Positions 43,728 to 52,609 are shown, numbered from the stretch's first letter. The stretch: 52,609 bases of DNA from Candidatus Rifleibacteriota bacterium (GCA_015232575.1 JADFZL010000028.1:1-52609), one strand, 5' to 3'. A program made the numbers and translations. Notes: generated by a model from the letters alone, not told the origin.

Positions 43728-44918
43728 ATGAAAATTGAATACATAAGTTTGAAAAATTTTAAAGCATTTAAAAATACTGAAATGACCGAAATACCTGATT
43801 TGTGTGTTATTGTAGGTGCAAATGGAACAGGAAAAAGTAGCATTTTCAGTGTATTTGGTTTTTTGCGTGATGCCATGAGCGGAACAGTTAACAGTGCTCT
43901 TGCCAAACACGGGGGAAGCAGAGGAATTAACGAAGTCAGATCACGAAATGCCAGTGGTGCCATAGAAATAGAGCTAAAATTCCGTGATAAACCTGGCACC
44001 CCATTGACTACATATTATCTGAGAATTAATGACCTTAACGGACGTGCATACGTCGAGCAGGAAATACTCAAATATCGGAGAGGAAATAAAGGACAACCCT
44101 GGCATTTTCTTGATTTTTCCAATGGTAAGGGCACTGCCGTTACAAATGAATTAGATAAAGTTATGGATGCAAAAGAACTATTGCGTGAAGAGCAGACGCT
44201 TAAATCAAATGATATTCTTGCCATTAAAGGACTGGCTCAATTTGAGCGTTTTCCGGCAGTAGTGGCTCTGGGTAATCTTATTGAAAATTGGCACATATCT
44301 GATTTTCACATCAGCAAAGCCAGGTCGGAACCGGAAGCAGGTTATGCAGATCATTTGTCACGAGAAGGTGAAAATCTTGCGCTAGTAATTGAATATCTCT
44401 ACAATCATCACAGAGAAACTTTTAATAAAATCCTAAAACTGATGGTACAAAGAATACCAGGTGTTACAAATGTTGAGTCCAAAACAACTGAAGAGGGACG
44501 CGTCCTTCTGAAGTTTCAGGATGGGACATTCCAAGACCCTTTTCTTGCCCGTTATGTTTCAGATGGTACAATCAAGATGTTGGCATATCTTACACTTTTG
44601 TATGATCCTCACCCACATCCCTTACTATGTGTTGAAGAACCTGAAAACCAGCTTTATTCGAAACTTTTATGGGAGTTAGCAGAAGAATTCAGAAATTATT
44701 CCAATCGTGGTGGGCAGGTATTTGTTTCTACACATTCTCCAGACTTTTTGAATGCTATACGACTTGAAGAAGTCTTCTGGTTAGAAAAAAAGAATGGATA
44801 TACCCAAATTATGAGAGCCAGAGATAATAAACAAATAAGAGCTTATATGGAATCAGGCAACGATCAAATGGGCTATCTCTGGAAACAGGGTTTATTTGGA
44901 GAAATTGACCCAGTATGA
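43728..44918 (+). CDS. AAA family ATPase, OLD/ABC-like, of defence type
   Basis: The product is 396 aa. It begins MKIEYISLKNFKAFKN with the Walker A motif GANGTGKSS at 30-38. Later it shows LARYVSDGTIKMLAYLTLL (signature-like), Walker B CVEEPENQLY (Glu pair about residue 303) and the H-loop STHSPDFLNAI. This is the AAA_21/AAA_15 type related to RecF/OLD ATPases, with no fused nuclease. The stop overlaps the ATG of the DUF4276 gene, and that partner would supply the TOPRIM-like activity. The pair resembles the split ATPase plus TOPRIM logic of anti-phage systems such as PARIS and AbiL/RloAB; the exact type is not assigned. Confidence 0.85.
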   Translation: MKIEYISLKNFKAFKNTEMTEIPDLCVIVGANGTGKSSIFSVFGFLRDAMSGTVNSALAKHGGSRGINEVRSRNASGAIEIELKFRDKPGTPLTTYYLRINDLNGRAYVEQEILKYRRGNKGQPWHFLDFSNGKGTAVTNELDKVMDAKELLREEQTLKSNDILAIKGLAQFERFPAVVALGNLIENWHISDFHISKARSEPEAGYADHLSREGENLALVIEYLYNHHRETFNKILKLMVQRIPGVTNVESKTTEEGRVLLKFQDGTFQDPFLARYVSDGTIKMLAYLTLLYDPHPHPLLCVEEPENQLYSKLLWELAEEFRNYSNRGGQVFVSTHSPDFLNAIRLEEVFWLEKKNGYTQIMRARDNKQIRAYMESGNDQMGYLWKQGLFGEIDPV

Positions 44919-45478
44919 CTAATCTTGTATGTCTGCTTGAAGAGCCTTCTGCAAAAGAAATGCTCATTGCGATTCTTCCAAAAATTCTTCCTCCAACAGT
45001 CAATGTGCGTTACATCGTATTTGAAGGGAAACAAGATTTGGAAAAACACCTTGAACGACGCATCCGGGGATGGCTAATACCTGATACTTGTTTTCTTGTT
45101 ATGCGTGATCAGGATTCTGGAGATTGTGTAAAAATCAAAAACAATTTACTCGCAACAATTCTTCGCACTGAAAAGTGTCAACAAACAACAGTTCGCATTG
45201 CCTGTCATGAATTGGAAAGTTTTTATCTGGGTGATTTACAGGCCGTTGAACAAGGACTTAAGCTAAAGAAAATTTCAACTTATCAGCAGCAAAGCAAATA
45301 TCGAACCCCTGATTCTCTTGCTAACCCGGCAGAAGAATTGAACAAATTGTCTGGAAACACATACCAGAAAATACAAGGATCGCGTGCTATTGCGCCTCAT
45401 CTTAAAATAGACGGCTCAAATACCTCACACAGTTTTCAAGTCTTAATTTCAGGCATACAAAAACTGATTATCGAATAA
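44915..45478 (+). CDS. DUF4276 (TOPRIM-like) effector of the ATPase pair
   Basis: The product is 187 aa. Key acidic segments fit DUF4276: LLEEPSAKEMLIAIL near the start, VMRDQDSGDC (about 66-75) and the characteristic CHELESFYLGD (about 98-108). TOPRIM-like proteins of this kind are probably metal-dependent nucleases. The ATGA overlap with the ATPase gene makes the two proteins equimolar partners. The likely role is a two-gene abortive-infection or restriction-type defence. Catalysis is inferred from the family, not shown. Confidence 0.8.
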   Translation: MTNLVCLLEEPSAKEMLIAILPKILPPTVNVRYIVFEGKQDLEKHLERRIRGWLIPDTCFLVMRDQDSGDCVKIKNNLLATILRTEKCQQTTVRIACHELESFYLGDLQAVEQGLKLKKISTYQQQSKYRTPDSLANPAEELNKLSGNTYQKIQGSRAIAPHLKIDGSNTSHSFQVLISGIQKLIIE

Positions 45479-45581
45479 TACGAGACAATTCCATGAAATA
45501 AGATGGAAATGTACTCCAGTTTTTTTAGTATCGTCCTTCTTGCAGGACTGTTTGTACAAAGCATTGTTCTGCAAATACTTT

Positions 45582-45854
45582 TCAGGCCACAACAACGGTT
45601 ATTTTTTTACCGTCGGGTTTTATGGTCTTTGTTTCCCAGGTGAGACTTTTTGTCCAGCTGATCTTTCGGATGCTGGTGCGGCGGTCGAAAACAACAAGAT
45701 AAGTATCTGCATGAGGGTCTATTCTGTCGCGATATTTTGCTACCTGTTTGAGACCTTCTTCAACAACTAGTTTTCGACTGCACGATGGATGTACAAGTTT
45801 AATTTCGATAATATGTTTTATTTTTGCGAACTTACAGATAAAAATGCAATTCAA
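45582..45854 (-). pseudogene. Remnant of an AAA-ATPase/PD-(D/E)XK nuclease protein
   Basis: The 90-residue frame corresponds only to the C-terminal end of the AAA-ATPase-like/DUF1703 family. It shows HIIEIKLVHPS (the ExK of a PD-(D/E)XK core), then EEGLKQVAKYRDRIDPHADTYLVVFDRR and a terminal GKKITVVVA. The ATPase part and the first half of the nuclease are missing, and upstream sequence has no matching frame. It starts at a doubtful TTG. It is almost certainly a truncated relic. The rest of the gap 45479-46115 holds nothing recognised. Confidence 0.6.
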
Positions 45855-46115
45855 AGTTTTGATTTATTATCTTGTCTATTTAACTCTTAATCAATTTAGT
45901 CACTAAATACGCAATTTTTTAAGTAATGGGACAAATCTGCCCCTTACCCGCGGCAGCTCAGAGGAGGGAGCAATAGGTAATATGGCCCCTTTATAAGAAT
46001 TGCTGTACTACGTCAGAAAAAATTTTGGATACATGATTATATGTTTATGGAAAATGTGCTATTATCGAAAAAGGTGTTATAGCCAAAAAATGTGTATTAA
46101 GAGGTAAAATCAAAA

Positions 46116-47504
46116 ATGAATAAAGTGTTCGAACGACAAAACTTCCGGCAGACAGTCGGCGTATTTATCATCGTTTTTCTGGGAATGGTCTTTTCTTTGC
46201 CTGCGTGGTCTGTCTCAGAAAAAGAGTGGACATGGGCTCTGTTTATTAATGCTGACAACAATCTTGACTCCTGTGGAGTCAAAGATCAGGAGGAATTGTC
46301 AAAAATTGGGAGTTCTGAATTCCGAAATGTTGTTACTCTTATTGATCGGGAAAAAGGTCCCGCAACTGTGAACTACATTTCCCCCGGAAAAATTGAAATG
46401 CTCGAAAATTGGGGCGAAGTCGACATGGGAAACTACCATGAATTTGTAAGATTCATGGAATATGTCGCCCGAAATTTTCCTGCACGAAAATATATAGTCA
46501 CCATCTGGAACCACGGATCTGGCTGGAAACATCCCAAACAGAACCCCATTCGTGGAATTTCTTATGATGATTCATCTGGAAATCATATTTCCACAAATCA
46601 GCTTGAAACTGCGCTGAAGGAAGTAACTGGCATTATCGGAAAAAAGATAGAAATCCTCCATTTTGATGCATGTTTGATGCAGATGTTAGAGGTGGCTTAC
46701 GCTTCAAAGAATCATTGCCGGTATATTCTCGCTTCGGAAGAAATTGAACCTGGCGACGGTGCTCCTTATGATAAGATACTACCCTTTTTAACCATGGAAG
46801 TCTCCACTGAGGACTTTTCTCGACATATTGTAGATGAATATGTTCGATCCTACAGCGGTGGCTGTCAGGGGACAGAAATCTGCACCCAGTCTGCTGTCAG
46901 CACCGAAAATCTTCCCGCACTTTTAGATGCTGTTAATGGTTTGGCAAAATCAATTTCGAGTGGTCAATTCCGCCGTCAGGTGTTGAACTGCATCAGGAAT
47001 GTTCAGAGTTATTCTGATCCAGCAAATGTTGATTTGATGCACTTCACAGAACTCCTGGCACAAGCTGAAAAAGATCAGGGAATTCAAGTTGCTTGTCAGA
47101 AAGTCTCTGAAGCATTTTCCCGGGCAATAATCGCCTCGGGATCTTCAGGAAGTAAGGTAAAAAATTCACGTGGACTTGCAATAAATCTTCCATTTGATTT
47201 TTTTCTTGAATCTGAATACCGTGAATTGTCATTTTCCCAAAACAGCATGTGGCCACAGATGATTGATACTCTTTATAAAAGCCTTCGTTTTGAACAGATA
47301 AGTTTATCGCTTGAAAAAGGCAATTCAGAACCACTTGAAAAATTGATTCTCAGCGATTCAGCAGCTCTTTCCCCTGAAATGAATCAGTATTTCCTTGATA
47401 AGCTAAATTTTCATATTTTTAGTGACCTGGAGCAAATTCCCAACATGGATAAAGTTTGTTATCTCCTTGAAAAACTACGCCAAGTCTGCAAAAAATCTTC
47501 TTAA
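46116..47504 (+). CDS. Secreted clostripain-type cysteine protease (family C11)
   Basis: The product is 462 aa with an AGAGG site before the ATG. A signal peptide (about 13-33) is followed by the C11 caspase-like fold: WALFINADNNLD, then catalytic His133 in WNHGSGW and Cys186 in LHFDACLMQMLEVAY. The S1-forming segment ILASEEIEPGDGAPYD follows. Family members cleave after Arg or Lys and act outside the cell. The remainder is helical. It sits between two gene remnants, which suggests it too is part of an accessory region. Confidence 0.9.
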   Translation: MNKVFERQNFRQTVGVFIIVFLGMVFSLPAWSVSEKEWTWALFINADNNLDSCGVKDQEELSKIGSSEFRNVVTLIDREKGPATVNYISPGKIEMLENWGEVDMGNYHEFVRFMEYVARNFPARKYIVTIWNHGSGWKHPKQNPIRGISYDDSSGNHISTNQLETALKEVTGIIGKKIEILHFDACLMQMLEVAYASKNHCRYILASEEIEPGDGAPYDKILPFLTMEVSTEDFSRHIVDEYVRSYSGGCQGTEICTQSAVSTENLPALLDAVNGLAKSISSGQFRRQVLNCIRNVQSYSDPANVDLMHFTELLAQAEKDQGIQVACQKVSEAFSRAIIASGSSGSKVKNSRGLAINLPFDFFLESEYRELSFSQNSMWPQMIDTLYKSLRFEQISLSLEKGNSEPLEKLILSDSAALSPEMNQYFLDKLNFHIFSDLEQIPNMDKVCYLLEKLRQVCKKSS

Positions 47505-47850
47505 AAGATTATTCTTTTCACGATTTTCGCCTGTAACCTGTTTAAAGTGAATAAAGTATATTTCCCACCATGAATAACGCATTCTGCCCTGTACAAAGCC
47601 TGTTATGTGGCCAATATTAATCTTGCACAGAGCTTTGGCTGCCAGATATTCTTGAAAAGACAGATGTGTATACCTGAATAGCCCACCATTTTTCGATTCA
47701 CTGCCGCCAAAAAATTTTCGGTGGCTTTTGCCGAATCTGAAACATCGGATTACCACGTGCTGAAACTCTCAGCAATATGATTCACAATGATATCGTATTC
47801 CAGCCCTTCAGATCCGTCAAGAACTTATAGCCGACAATAAAAGTCTGTTT
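47475..47850 (-). pseudogene. Decayed NACHT-family ATPase fragment
   Basis: The minus-strand frame 47475-47756 contains FRYTHLSFQEYLAAKAL, the characteristic post-NACHT motif (F-HLSFQEYLAA) of NACHT/STAND ATPases, followed by YSWWEIYFIHFKQV. Just upstream, another frame encodes coding-like sequence (VLDGSEGLEYDIIVNHIAES) that ends in a stop at the point where the first frame begins. This is what a frameshifted, truncated gene looks like. No Walker motif remains. NACHT proteins are common in anti-phage defence. It overlaps the 3' end of the protease gene by 30 bp. Confidence 0.55.
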
Positions 47851-48762
47851 TTGCTGAACATTAAAGAAAACTCACTAAGAATTGCTATTAACTTATTTAA
47901 ATTTTTGCCGATGTACAAAACAGATAGGGATAGTCATAATCATTTATCATGGATGATGCGCAGGAGTGCAGATATGGCGATTGAAGCTTTGAAAATGAAT
48001 GCCTTTCCTCAAAATGGTTCAGGTACAAACTCAATTTCCAGTGATAAACGTTTTTCAGAATATTTCAACCTGACGTTTTTTTCCGTTGATAAATCAGGAA
48101 TTAATGAGAATTTCAAATCTCAAAAAAACCTGTCACTTCAGGAGAAAAAAGGAATCGAAAAAGAAGCCACAAAAGTCTCTCTGGAAGAAAAATCTGGTTC
48201 CAGCGGCTTTCCCCGACAGTTGACCAAGGTTGACCAGGCTGTACGGGACGATCTTGAAGAAGTTTTTCATCTGCCTGAGTATCAGCCCGGAAAACTCGTT
48301 GATCAGAAACCCTTCATGTTCATGTCTGCTTCAGGTTCATCGGGGTCAATTACACTCAATGATCTCTCAGAAAACTGTAGTAAATCAAAAAATATTTTTC
48401 AGAAACACCTCAAACTCTGGATGAAGGAAGAAAAAATTCAGACACCGCCTTCAATTGAACTGGATGTTTTAAATTCCGGGCGAGTGGCTGTGACTTCAAA
48501 TCACCCAGATAAAGATAAAATTGAAACTTTTATCAATGATAACGAAGAAATGCGTAACCTTTACGTCGGAATAACTTCCACTCAGAGTATGATCGAAATT
48601 GGGCGTGAATCGGTAAAATTTCAGGCTCGCTATGCGGTTGACCCTAAAGCTGCGGTTGCCGAATACAGCCATTTTTTCAGTGGACATTACAGATTTTCAA
48701 CAACTCTGACTATCTCAAAAAATGACTGGACCTACAACTCAAAGCCAATAATGATGTATTGA
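47851..48762 (+). CDS. Protein of unknown function
   Basis: The frame encodes 303 aa from a TTG without a visible ribosome-binding site; the ATG of MYKTDRDSHNHL 20 codons later is equally likely. There is no signal peptide. The middle is Ser/Lys/Glu-rich and the end has a beta pattern (VGITSTQSMIEIGRESVKFQARYAV, HYRFSTTLTISKNDW). No family was recognised. It may be a truncated or fused relic beside the decayed NACHT fragment. It converges on the next gene with only 14 bp between them. Confidence 0.4.
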   Translation: MLNIKENSLRIAINLFKFLPMYKTDRDSHNHLSWMMRRSADMAIEALKMNAFPQNGSGTNSISSDKRFSEYFNLTFFSVDKSGINENFKSQKNLSLQEKKGIEKEATKVSLEEKSGSSGFPRQLTKVDQAVRDDLEEVFHLPEYQPGKLVDQKPFMFMSASGSSGSITLNDLSENCSKSKNIFQKHLKLWMKEEKIQTPPSIELDVLNSGRVAVTSNHPDKDKIETFINDNEEMRNLYVGITSTQSMIEIGRESVKFQARYAVDPKAAVAEYSHFFSGHYRFSTTLTISKNDWTYNSKPIMMY

Positions 48763-48776
48763 ACCAAGGCCTGTAG

Positions 48777-49691
48777 CTATTTCGAATCTTTTGCCGTAGT
48801 AAGCAATTTTCTCAGCGGAATAAAGAAGTTTTTGCTGGTAATTGAAGGTTCGCATTTACTCATTATTCCTTTTTTCTCAAAGGTTTTGGCGATCAGTTTC
48901 GGTACAAAGCCATTTGCATTCAAGATCTTTGTCTGCCCAAGCGTTGGGTCAATCTGCTGGTTATCGGGAATAACACTGTTAATTCCCTGAACCTGTTTTG
49001 TCACACAACTGTTTTTCAGGGTGTGGTAAAATTCCTTGTGAGCCTGCCAGGAAGCTGCAGCGCGAAGCATGGATTCTGCAAATTTTATCATCTGTTCCCT
49101 GGTGAAAGTGATTTCATACGGAAGTAATTCGTGTTTGCCCAAACCACAGTCTGCCATAACATAGTCTTCCCATGTGGCAACAATCGGGGCTACTTCATAA
49201 TAATCGTGGGTTGCCTTGTACACAAAGTCGATGTCTTTGATTTTCATACCCGGCTGTTTGAAGATTTCATAAGAAACAACGATGCCTTCAGGTGTACTTC
49301 CTTCTGAACCTTTAATTCCACCAGACTTGAAAAGCATTACAGAATATCCGTGCCCGGCAATGATTTTGGGCGTAAAAGGCTTAACCATGAAATAAATCTT
49401 TTCAACCAATTCCGGTCTGATAGTCGCATCTTTCCAGAAGAATTCGTGCTCTTCCGGTGGAGTCTGTTCAGGATTTTTTCCTTTCACACCCCAGCGGACA
49501 TTTCCAATTTTCAGCAATCCGCTGTTATCTGAAATCAGAAACGCACGCTCAGCGAAACCATGATCAGATGTTACAACTTCTGAAGAGGCAAGCGCGCAGC
49601 ATGGAATAAATGAAAAAATAAACAAGGCAAGAAAGCTTCCAGCAACCATTGATAATTTACGAAGGAAAGAAGAATTTTCATTTGAAGTCAT
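48777..49691 (-). CDS. Exported DUF4105-like protein
   Basis: The product is 304 aa with AGGAG before the ATG. A signal peptide (about 15-36) is followed by an all-alpha/beta domain with KIYFMVKPFTPKIIAGHGYSVMLFK. Later come FYHTLKNSCVTKQVQGINSVI, whose Asn-Ser-Cys-Val resembles the NCTT box of DUF4105/Lnb-type enzymes, and several paired Cys. The match is suggestive only. It is transcribed away from the next gene, with a 177-bp divergent spacer. Confidence 0.5.
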   Translation of the reverse strand: MTSNENSSFLRKLSMVAGSFLALFIFSFIPCCALASSEVVTSDHGFAERAFLISDNSGLLKIGNVRWGVKGKNPEQTPPEEHEFFWKDATIRPELVEKIYFMVKPFTPKIIAGHGYSVMLFKSGGIKGSEGSTPEGIVVSYEIFKQPGMKIKDIDFVYKATHDYYEVAPIVATWEDYVMADCGLGKHELLPYEITFTREQMIKFAESMLRAAASWQAHKEFYHTLKNSCVTKQVQGINSVIPDNQQIDPTLGQTKILNANGFVPKLIAKTFEKKGIMSKCEPSITSKNFFIPLRKLLTTAKDSK

Positions 49692-49868
49692 AATAATATT
49701 CTCCTGAATAGACCTTTTTAAGTTACCATAATATTACAGTGTATCATATTTTTAGGAATTACATAACGTTTGCCCGCTATAAATTTGCCAATTTCCAAAT
49801 TCGATGTTAGACTTGAAAGATGATGCATTCGAAGAAATTCTTAAAGAAATTTTTTAGAGGAGATCGCA

Positions 49869-51029
49869 ATGACTAGAAAATTGTTTCCCATGGCTATTCT
49901 GGGAGTATTATTGTTTATGTTTTCTCATTTCGTCAGCCCTGAAATTGCTTTTTCAGCATCAAAAGCCGATAAAAAACCTGATCCGACAAAAAAACTGGTC
50001 TTTGCAGAGAAAAACCGTATCAAATATGAAATATACAAGGTTAATCTGAATCTTCCAGATCAGCTTTCTGAACTTGATTTTACCTATTCGATTGAATTTC
50101 CGTCACTCACACAGGAACAATTCGACCTGTTAATGAATCGTTTCAAAGGCCAGAATCTTGTTACCTGGAAAGCCGGACAGCGCTACTCGCTTATCGATTT
50201 TCTTCATCCGAAAATCCAGGCCCTTGTTCATCGCACTCTTGAACAGAATTACCTTGAATTTGAAGTACCAGAAGACTGGAGAAATCCCATGAGGCCAGAA
50301 ATGGAATATGAAACTGGAATGGCCTGCTGGGACACAGTTTACGAGGTCATTCGGGAATTCAATGCTCCATTCAGGGACGGAGTAACAGAGGGAAGACTGT
50401 TTCACATTGGTGCTCCGCTGGTAGAAGCTGTCATGAAAAATGCTGCATTCTTTGATAAAAAGGCACTTCAATCGTTGTCATTTTCCGGAATTCTTCCCGG
50501 CGAAAAAGGCTTTTCGGAAAGAAACAGCGGACGCCAGTTTGGCGACGTCCTGATGATCGACACCATGGCAAACGGCGGAATTGGCGCAGCTCATGTTATG
50601 CTCTGGCTCGACGATGATCTGTATTTCGAAAAACCAGACATGGGAAGCCAGGATCCGTTTCGGCTGGTCTTCTATGAAGATGGCGTTAGATTCTGGTTAA
50701 CAGACATAGTAATTTCTGAAGAAAACCGTGAACAACTGCACGGCACGTTTTACCGCTACAACAAACCTCTTCCGGATCCATTGTCATTTACGGGAAGAAC
50801 CTATTTATTCGACTGGGATAAAGGCACATACCCCAAAGGAACTAAACCCAAAGGCACTTTGCCAAAACCTATAGCTGACAAATTCATCTGGAATCTCGAC
50901 ATCGGATTGGGCGGAGGCCTGAGTAAATATCGTGTTAATCCGGTTCAGAGATTCAAAATGGGAAAAGATTCTTCATGTCGTGCTATATTTATCGGTGCAG
51001 ATAAAGACTGGTTCAAAAAGGTCTTTTAA
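49869..51029 (+). CDS. Exported protein with NlpC/P60-like Cys-His motif
   Basis: The product is 386 aa, with GAGGAG before the ATG. A signal peptide (1-31) is followed by an N-terminal alpha/beta part. A segment then shows Cys153 in GMACWDTVYEVI at the start of a helix and His242 in FGDVLMIDTMANGGIGAAHVML, followed by strands. Cys at the N-end of a helix plus a later GD..(x)..H on a strand is the papain-like/NlpC/P60 layout of cell-wall peptidases. The third residue is not identified. It could be an amidase or peptidase acting on peptidoglycan or proteins. It is divergently transcribed from the DUF4105-like gene. Confidence 0.55.
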   Translation: MTRKLFPMAILGVLLFMFSHFVSPEIAFSASKADKKPDPTKKLVFAEKNRIKYEIYKVNLNLPDQLSELDFTYSIEFPSLTQEQFDLLMNRFKGQNLVTWKAGQRYSLIDFLHPKIQALVHRTLEQNYLEFEVPEDWRNPMRPEMEYETGMACWDTVYEVIREFNAPFRDGVTEGRLFHIGAPLVEAVMKNAAFFDKKALQSLSFSGILPGEKGFSERNSGRQFGDVLMIDTMANGGIGAAHVMLWLDDDLYFEKPDMGSQDPFRLVFYEDGVRFWLTDIVISEENREQLHGTFYRYNKPLPDPLSFTGRTYLFDWDKGTYPKGTKPKGTLPKPIADKFIWNLDIGLGGGLSKYRVNPVQRFKMGKDSSCRAIFIGADKDWFKKVF

Positions 51030-51215
51030 CGCTGCTGCGTTTATGTTTTTCTGAAATTTTCGAGGTCTGCTGTCCACAGCTGTTTTATATGCAAAAGATG
51101 GCATAGTTCAGCACAGCCTTTAGAATGAGCAGAAACAAATCAAAACGGTTTCACGCTTGCTGCACGGCAAATATGCGTTTCCAACTCCCGGTCGGCAATT
51201 TTCAGGCAGTGTCAT

Positions 51216-52609
51216 TTATTTTTGTAATGAAATTTTACATTCAACTGCCTCATTATGAAAATTGATTACGATAAGATAAATTTCATCCCATTTTCCCTGA
51301 TCAGGTGATGAATAAGTCATATCTGCCACATGGATAAATTTTTCTTTTCTGGAAATGCCAGCAAATTGAACTGAGACAGAATTTTCGGCAGTCTTTTTCG
51401 CGATCTTCTCTGAAATCAAAACTTCCTTGATGGCTTCCCTGTCTAAATCTGAAAGATTGTTTACGATATGTACGTCACCTTTTTTAATGTCTGTTTCATT
51501 TGTATCAGCAACGTCCAGCGCTCGGGATACCTGTGTTCCATTTTTAATGCTTTCTGAAACTGCCACCTTGAATGGTGCCAGATCAGGGTCAACAGATATG
51601 TATTGTACTGCGAATGGCTTGATAGTACCGGTATATTCCGTATCCTGCCCGCTGAAATGGTGGTTTATTTTAAACTTTTGAAAGTCTATCAGTCTGTATT
51701 TATAATCAGAATCAATCTCCATAGACATTGCAAGAGGATGAAGCAGGTTTTGTGAAGCCCACATTTTCATCAGTGTCCGGAAGTCCATATTGATATTAAG
51801 TGCCTTAAATGTTGTTGAAAACGACTCAATCGATTTGTCTTTGTTCTCAACAAGTTTCCGCAGGAACATCTCGCCAAATCTCTCATAGATATACGTTCCA
51901 AACAAAAGGCAGGCACCGTAGCTTATACGACCGGACGCAACGAGAGGATACTCAGGCATTTGAGTATATTTTTTGACGTGTTCAGTATCTGTGTAATATC
52001 CATTTATAATCATTGCAGCTTCGCTGAGGCTTTCATTAAGCCAGTTCAGCTCATCCGGATCATACCGGTAATGGATTAGATGTTGAAACTCATGAGCAAG
52101 AACAGATAGCATATAATCTTCTGAAATATCATTTTTTGCGCAGTTCATGTACAGGATGTCGCTTTCATTTGAGTGCTGCTTATACTGTGAATATGCAACA
52201 TCATCCGGGATCTGGTCAAAAGCGTTGAAATAACCGTCAAAACCATAACCCATGTAAGTGCCCATTTTGTAATAGAGAAAGTATGTCTTTTTATTTTTAT
52301 CTATGTCCGGAGGTTCACCGAATGTACTGATATCATTACAATATATCCCTGATCCGCTGTTTATGGATCCTTCAGGGGTTTTCTCGTTAAGATACACGTT
52401 GACAGTATTGATATCGTTCTGGCTTACAGTTTTTTCCCACGCGTCTTTCTCAACAAATATGCAGTTTCCCGGATTTACAGCAACTAGTATAAAGGGTATC
52501 TTAACGCATTTAGGCGGCTGTACAGACAGATCCCATACCCAGAAATCCCTTGTTGAATTAATTTGTTCATCATATCTTTGAATTTGGGGTTTTAATCCCC
52601 TGTGAGCGG
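51216..52609 (-). CDS. Metalloprotease, M30/hyicolysin-like, truncated by the window edge
   Basis: The frame stays open to the right end of the window, so this is the C-terminal at least 464 residues of a longer protein. Starting at the GTG at 52397 would cut off real coding sequence such as TRDFWVWDLSV. It contains AHEFQHLIHYRYDPDELNWLNESLSEAAM: an HExxH zinc site and the downstream WLNE-LSE block with the third ligand Glu, as in peptidase family M30. A C-terminal beta domain follows. The signal peptide should lie outside the window. It is likely secreted. Confidence 0.8.
   Translation of the reverse strand, partial: AHRGLKPQIQRYDEQINSTRDFWVWDLSVQPPKCVKIPFILVAVNPGNCIFVEKDAWEKTVSQNDINTVNVYLNEKTPEGSINSGSGIYCNDISTFGEPPDIDKNKKTYFLYYKMGTYMGYGFDGYFNAFDQIPDDVAYSQYKQHSNESDILYMNCAKNDISEDYMLSVLAHEFQHLIHYRYDPDELNWLNESLSEAAMIINGYYTDTEHVKKYTQMPEYPLVASGRISYGACLLFGTYIYERFGEMFLRKLVENKDKSIESFSTTFKALNINMDFRTLMKMWASQNLLHPLAMSMEIDSDYKYRLIDFQKFKINHHFSGQDTEYTGTIKPFAVQYISVDPDLAPFKVAVSESIKNGTQVSRALDVADTNETDIKKGDVHIVNNLSDLDREAIKEVLISEKIAKKTAENSVSVQFAGISRKEKFIHVADMTYSSPDQGKWDEIYLIVINFHNEAVECKISLQK

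Overview
The window reads as chromosome of an AT-rich diderm (Gram-negative-type) motile bacterium. It carries flagellar rod and ring genes (flgF, flgG, flgA, flgH), which imply an outer membrane, a type IV prepilin-like protein, many proteins with signal peptides, a lipoprotein, very large Ser/Thr kinases and a hybrid histidine kinase. No rRNA, tRNA, integrase or intact transposase was recognised. The mix of secreted proteins of unknown role, eukaryote-like kinases and dispersed intergenic repeats suits an uncultured deep-branching phylum. Riflebacteria-like is my guess, and it is inference, not something the sequence proves.

Layout. 0-5.4 kb: a repetitive secreted protein, a decayed-looking stretch, helicase HrpB and a membrane/TPR protein. 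5.7-12.9 kb: a co-directional run of exported proteins comprising an alpha/beta hydrolase, a GH39-like glycosidase with a substituted nucleophile position, and two translationally coupled DUF3857/transglutaminase paralogues, of which the second has lost its catalytic residues. 13.1-14.3 kb: a prepilin and a coiled-coil membrane protein on the minus strand. 14.4-22.3 kb: a large secreted HExxH protease with a glycine-zipper region, a sigma54-type promoter with a charged helical secreted protein, a lipoprotein, a FecR-like membrane protein on a probable leaderless mRNA, and uvrA. 22.5-29.7 kb: a DUF433-like small protein, a HEAT-repeat protein, a 28-aa membrane peptide (minus strand), and then a compact run of TPR protein, DUF3006-like protein, adenylate cyclase, ParB-like protein and SPL-type radical SAM enzyme.

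30-37.6 kb: signalling. A PEGA-domain exported protein sits beside a 1125-residue protein with two kinase domains, a formylglycine-generating-enzyme fold and a PEGA domain. Across a 395-bp gap lies a hybrid histidine kinase. 37.7-41.9 kb: a minus-strand operon DUF501-flgF-flgG-flgA-flgH; flgI, usually next, is absent. 42.3-43.1 kb: a second sigma54-type promoter with a secreted protein. 43.7-47.9 kb: an accessory region with an intact AAA ATPase plus DUF4276 (TOPRIM-like) pair of defence-system type, a remnant of a PD-(D/E)XK nuclease, a secreted clostripain-type protease and a decayed NACHT ATPase fragment. 47.9-52.6 kb: secreted or unknown proteins, including a DUF4105-like protein, an NlpC/P60-like cysteine hydrolase candidate and an M30-like metalloprotease that runs off the right end.

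A strong theme is exported hydrolases and proteases together with signal transduction. The intergenic spaces carry at least six families of dispersed, mostly palindromic repeats. Several genes needed a start correction: hrpB, flgA, flgH, the GH39-like gene, the charged secreted protein, the HEAT-repeat gene, and the final gene, which is truncated by the window edge.
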